A DNA stretch of 7,165 bases from Bacteroidota bacterium. GTDB lineage: Bacteria > Bacteroidota > Rhodothermia > Balneolales > HLUCCA01. The notes beneath the pieces are model-generated. The model saw nothing but the letters and a program-made list of their open reading frames with translations, did not search any database and was not told the origin of the DNA. The stretch spans positions 1 through 7,165 of the forward strand of contig DLXM01000190.1 in assembly GCA_003448835.1 (NCBI GenBank). The letters run 5' to 3'. The first letter of the stretch is position 1; the number at the start of each line of letters is the position of its first letter. Positions 1 to 6,000 of this stretch are shown one piece after another. The position numbers were made by a program, and so were the translations under genes.

Positions 1-3000
1 GAACCTCTGGATGATATTCCAACTGTAAATTACTTCGGTACACCTGCATAAATCCACGTAATTGTTGCAATTGAGCTCCCTCCGGGAAAACGCCTTCTTG
101 AATTAATCGATCCAGTAATAAATTCAGTTGTTTATTCTCATTTTCGCAAGACTCAAAATCCTCCTGAGTTAAACCTAATTCAACACCATACTGATGGCCT
201 GCAATATTGGCAACCTGAGTAAGCCATTTTGCCTGAGTCCAATCTAGTCCGGTAGGTTCAAACCAATGTGGAGCAGCCGAGTCTAATATAATGACATGGT
301 CGACGTTGTCACCGGACTGCTCTAGTTGTCGGGCAATTTCGAAGGCTACCAGACCACCAAATGAGTGTCCAATAAGTCGGTATGGACCGTTTGGTGATAC
401 TTTTTTGATCGATTTTATGTAATGTTGAGACAGTGACTCAATACTCTCACAAACAGGAGTCACCCCATCCAGTCCGGGGGGCTGTAATCCATAAATTGTG
501 AGTTCCGGATTCAATTCCCGGATTAAAGATTGCATATACAGGATGTTTCCTCCGGCTCCCGGTAGACAAAATACGGGTGGAAATTCACTGGAGCCTTTTT
601 GCATCGGAACTAAAGCATCCCATATAGATTCAATATTGTTTTTACTCAACGCTTTTGCCAATTCTGCGATTGTGGGATGCTGAAAAATTGTCGCCAATGG
701 CAGATGTCGGTCAAATTCGGTAGTGATTCGAGCCATCAATCGGACAGCAATTAACGAGTGTCCGCCAACATCGAAGAAATTATCGTTCACTGAAACAGTG
801 CTCAATCCAAGCACATCCTGCCAGATTTTAACCAGCTTGAATTCGGTCACATTACGTGGTTTAACTAAATTTTGAGTTGATTTTACATCCACTTCAAGTT
901 CATGTTTTGCGAGTTTATTCCGATCAAGTTTCCCATTTGGAGTCAGTGGAAATTCCGATAAGTTCACAAAATGTGACGGAACCATGTAATCAGGTAGCAG
1001 ATTACGAAGATAATCAGCCAGTATTGAATTGGAGATCGTCGTGTTTTCGCCTTTATGGATGTAAAAAGCGACTAATCGGGCTTGAGGACCACTTCCCAAC
1101 AACGCAACCGCGCCTTGTTTGACATCTGGATGTTGTTGCAAATGAAATTCAATCTCACCCAATTCAATACGATAACCTCTAAGTTTAATCTGTTGGTCAG
1201 CGCGGCCAATGTATTCAATAACACCATCGGATCGAAAACGAGCCAAATCACCTGTACGATACATTTTTGATTCGTGGTTGAAAGGATTATCAATAAACCG
1301 TTCAGCAGTTAGATCGGCGCGATTCAGATAACCATGAGCAACCCCATCTCCACCGATGTACAATTCACCCGGAATGCCAATTGGAACCGGCTGCAAATGA
1401 TTGTCCAGAATAAATGTTGAGGTGTTATCTATAGGTTTGCCAATAGGCACAATGGAGTCGCCCGTTAAATTATCCACCTGAACCTGAAAAATTGTAGACC
1501 AGACCGTGGTTTCTGTTGGTCCGTACAAATTCCAAACTTTATGGCATCGTTTGAGTAATTCCGTACCCAATTGTCGAGGCATCGCCTCCCCACCGCACAA
1601 GCAAGTTAGTTGTGGCGAACTCTCCCAACCGGATTCAATCATGATTCGCCAGGTTGCCGGAGTTGCTTGCATAACCGAAATCTGAAGCCTGTTTATGACA
1701 TTCAACAACGCATGCCCATCCTTCGCTTCGAGTTCGGTCGCGATATGAATAGTGGCACCGGAAATTAGCGGAACCCAAATCTCAAGTACTGCAATATCAA
1801 ATGCGATGGTCGTGACAGCCAAAATACGATCTTTTTCCGTGATTCCGGGTGTTTTTTGCATGCTGAATAAAAAATTCAACAGCGATTTGTGCGAAATCAT
1901 GACCCCTTTTGGTCGTCCGGTTGATCCTGATGTAAAGATAACATAAGCCAGATCGTCAGGCCGCATTTTTATCTCCGGTGCATGATTTGTAATGGATGCA
2001 TCATGAATTGAAATGGAATTTTGGTTCGACAATGTCACATCAGGGAGAAATCCATTTTCGGCATGCAGGAGTGTATCGATGAGAATCTCTGTATCGCAAT
2101 TTGGGATGGATGCACTTGAAGCGGAATTGGTGATTAGACCTTTTACATCGGCATCTTCAAAGATCATTTCGATTCTGTTTGCCGGATAAGATGGATCCAG
2201 TGGAATATATGTGCATCCGGCTTTGAGAATCGCCAGTAATGAAATGACCATCTCATTTGAACGCTCCAGTGCTACCGCAATAAACGATCCGGACTTGAGT
2301 CCGCGGGACAAGATGTAATGCGCCAGTTGGTTCGAACGATGATCCAATTCTTGATACGTGATGGAAGTTTCTCCGCAACGGAGTGCCGTTTTAGTTGGAA
2401 ATTTCTCACTTTGTTGACGGATTAAATCCACGATTGAGGTTTCGTAATCGTGATCTGATTGTGTCGAATTCCAGTCCTTCGTGATTTGCCGAACTGATCG
2501 TTCGTTCAACAGTTGTAGTTCATGAATTGGCTTAGAACTATCTTCCGTTATTTGGTTGAGCGTATTCACAAAATGATCACCAAGCTGTTTAATCCGCCAC
2601 TCTGCAAAAATATCGGTGCTGTACTCAGCATAACAGGTGAGAGCATCCGATTCTTCAGCGAAAAGTAAGGTCAGATCGTACTTTGCAATTTCATTTTTGT
2701 GTTCGGCCAGTTGGACATCCAGATCACCGATTTTAGGAAGCTCCATTTTTGCGGTCTGCATGGTCAGCATCACCTGAAATAGAGGTGAATAACCCATGTT
2801 GCGCTCCGGTTGGATTTCCTCCACTAATTGCTCGAAGGAGACATCCTGATGATCATATGCTTCTAATGCGATTTTTCGAACACGTTTCAGGAGGTCATCA
2901 AAACTTTGATTGTCATCTATTGTCAATTTCATCACCATCGTATTTACAAAAAATCCAATGAGGGACTCAAAATTGGACTGTTTTCGATTCGCAACCGGTG

Positions 3001-6000
3001 AACCGATGGGGATAACTGCTTGATTCGTATATCGATTCAAAATGACTCCAAAAACTGACATCAGCACCATATATGGAGTTGTTTTTGAAGTGTTCGCGAG
3101 GTTTTTCAAACGTTGAAATAATCCGGAATCGATCGTAAATGAATGGGTTCGACCTTTGTATGATTTAATTGCCGGGCGAGGGAAATCTGTTGGAATCTCC
3201 AGTAATGACGGGATGTCGTTTAGTTGGGATTTCCAGTAGGATAACTGGCGATCAATCTCTCCGGAATCGGAAAGTTGTTGCTGCCATGCTGTGTAATCGT
3301 GATATTGTACTGGAAGGGGATCAAAATTCACATCCGAATAAATCTGGTTGAAATTGATCAGATTTTTTGTTCCGGGATTGTTGGATGTATCATTAATCGA
3401 AATGTAATTGGCGTAAAATTGCTCAAGCTCCTTACCGACAATCCCGACAGACCATCCATCTGACACAATGTGATGCATATTGATTAGCAAAAGATGTCTC
3501 GTAGTTTCAACCTTTACTAAGGCGGATCGAAACAAGGGTCCGTGTTCAAGGTCGAATGAAGCATTACTGAAATCATTGAGCCAGTTATTCACCACCTCTG
3601 ATTTTTGCTCCGCTTCGATTAACGAAAGATCAATGATTGAGGTAGGAGGAACAGAATCAGCGATCGTGCAAAATGGTTCACCATTCGCGGTTCCGAACCG
3701 GCTTCGAAGCACCTCGTGACGTTGGGTGATCGTGTAGATAGATTTAATTATTGCCGGAACATCCAGATTTCCATTATGCCACATTGCGACCGGCATGTTG
3801 TAGGTATTGCCGGCTCCCTCTAACTGATCAAAAAACCAAAGCCGCTGTTGTGCGTGTGAAAGTGAGATTCGATTTGAATCCTTGGTTTCAGACACGCCTA
3901 TAGAAGAGGTTCGAGAATCTGTTGGATTGATAGTAACGGAACTGCGATCACCAGTTTTGGTGTCCAAATTTGAAATCAGCGAAATGGAGGCGTCTTTTGA
4001 ACCGGCTGCAAGTGAAATTTGGTCATTTTTAGTGCTTTTTGAGCCGTTTTTGCTTGAAAATTGATCATTTTGAGCGGATTTATGACCGTCAGTGGCAAAA
4101 TAACCTAGTTTTTGAGCCATTTCACGGGTACCATCCCCAAGTACCTCTTCGTTGAATCGTTCTTTCCATCGAGTTGCGGTGTTGGAATCGATGCCACTAT
4201 GGGTATGAAATTTTACATCCCCCAACATGGTTGATTCCTCGTGAATCCCATCCGTCATGCGACGTTTTTTCTCATTTGCCTCGTAAATTGCCAGCATATC
4301 GGACTCAAATTCCAGTCCGATGAAATCACACAATCGTTTCATTTGGACATCTGCAGACCCGGTCATATCCTCGAATGATATCTGCATCTGTCGGTCAGTA
4401 GGGATTGTTTCCAGGAAATCTGAGATATTTTGATGACTGTGCAACCAGATTAATTCTGCAAGTTGCTGGGTGCTGAAATTATGTGGATACCGGAAAAAAA
4501 TCTGATCCAGTTTTGCTTCCACAAATGAATTAACCATACCTAGTGGGTGCCTGTGCAAATGTATAAACAACGGATTTTCAAACGTTGCCTCAATCCGCTC
4601 CAGAATTGATTTATCCAATACATAGGAAGGCGATTTATCGACCAGAATCCGATCTCCGACCCATTCTTGTAGCTCTGCATAAAAATCTTTCACACTCAGA
4701 TTAGCATTTTCACGTTTTTCCATGAAAATTTTGGCTTGATCGGCATCAAAATTGTGAAGTTCCATCACCGCGCGGAGGGTACCTTCAAGCCAAAAAGCAT
4801 CGCGTCCGCTGCAGATTTCTTTTCGTTCGCCCAACGTATTAAACGGCATAAGCTCGAGTTCCGGGGGAGCAAATAATCGGGAATGTCCACCCAGCAGGAC
4901 TCGCAACAACGTAGTACCGGATCGGGGGGGAGCCGGCACAAAAATGCCTCGCGGATTCGGTTTCTTATTTATGAAATTTGAGTATGGTGGCAGTGGAGTG
5001 ATTACACTACGTAGCGTTTCGAGATCAGTGGGATCAATTTTGAGATCTTGTTCTGATGTTAGTGCCTGTTCGCCTTCAAACATTCGAATCGCTTCGGGAT
5101 AATGCGATCGCATATATGTAATCAGTTCTGAAATCGTTGGCGATTCAAAAACAGCAACAACATAAAAAATGCTCCCGATTTTTTGCTGCATTCGGTTGGC
5201 AAAAATCGCGCCCTTGATAGAGTCTCCACCGAGTTCAAAAAAGTTATCTGTTAACCCGATTTTATCAATATGCAGGATGTCGGACCAGATTTTAGCAATT
5301 TCTATTTCCAGGGATGTTGACGGTGCGACAAACTCTTTTTCGGAAAGACGTTGATCACGATCCGGATCAGGTAATGCCTTTTTATCAATTTTTCCGTTGG
5401 TAGTTAATGGCATTTTTTCGAGCACAACGATGGCATTTGGGACCATGTACTCGGGTAGTATTTTTTTGAGATGCTCGCGTAATTCAGACAACTGAGATTG
5501 CGGATCTATTTCGTGATGAAAAACTACGTATCCAACCAGTTCATTGCCGGAATCGGTCTGTCGAATATTCACCACGGCAGCGCTCACCCCGCTGAACCCT
5601 GACATCTGGCTCTCAATTTCGCCCAGTTCAATTCGAAATCCACGAATTTTAACCTGATGGTCGATTCTACCCAGATATTGCAGTGTGCCGTTTGTTCGCC
5701 TCCGGGCTAAATCCCCACTATGATATAATCGTTCCTCGGAAAGATTATCATGAAGCCTTTTGGAAGCAAAACGCTGAGCATTCAGCTCCGGACGATTCAG
5801 ATATCCTTTGGCCACACCTGCTCCCCCAACCAGAATCTCACCAGGGACACCAAGCGGAACCAATTGACCAAATTCATCACAAAGATCGATGGTCAGATCC
5901 GGCAACGGATTCCCGATCACGCTTACCCGCTGATCAATATCATGTCGGGAAATCCTGTGATAGGTCACATGAACCGTAGTTTCAGTGATCCCATACATGT

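Noticed and set aside
2..583. A thioesterase lacking its catalytic histidine
   Set aside because: The serine and aspartate spacing predicts that the histidine lies just past base 1, so the absence is due to the window edge.
1072..1293. Overlapping short frames on both strands within adenylation domain 2
   Set aside because: Both sit over the A7-A8 region, which is clearly coding in the NRPS frame; neither encodes recognisable protein.
4952..5104. A gene boundary between PCP1 and the sulfotransferase
   Set aside because: There is no stop codon, spacer or start context; the frame is continuous, so the sulfotransferase is a fused domain.
5104..5111. GCGATCGC, the cyanobacterial HIP1 palindrome
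   Set aside because: There is only one copy in 7 kb, inside codons of PCP1. A HIP1-rich cyanobacterium would be expected to show several, so it does not support a taxonomic call.
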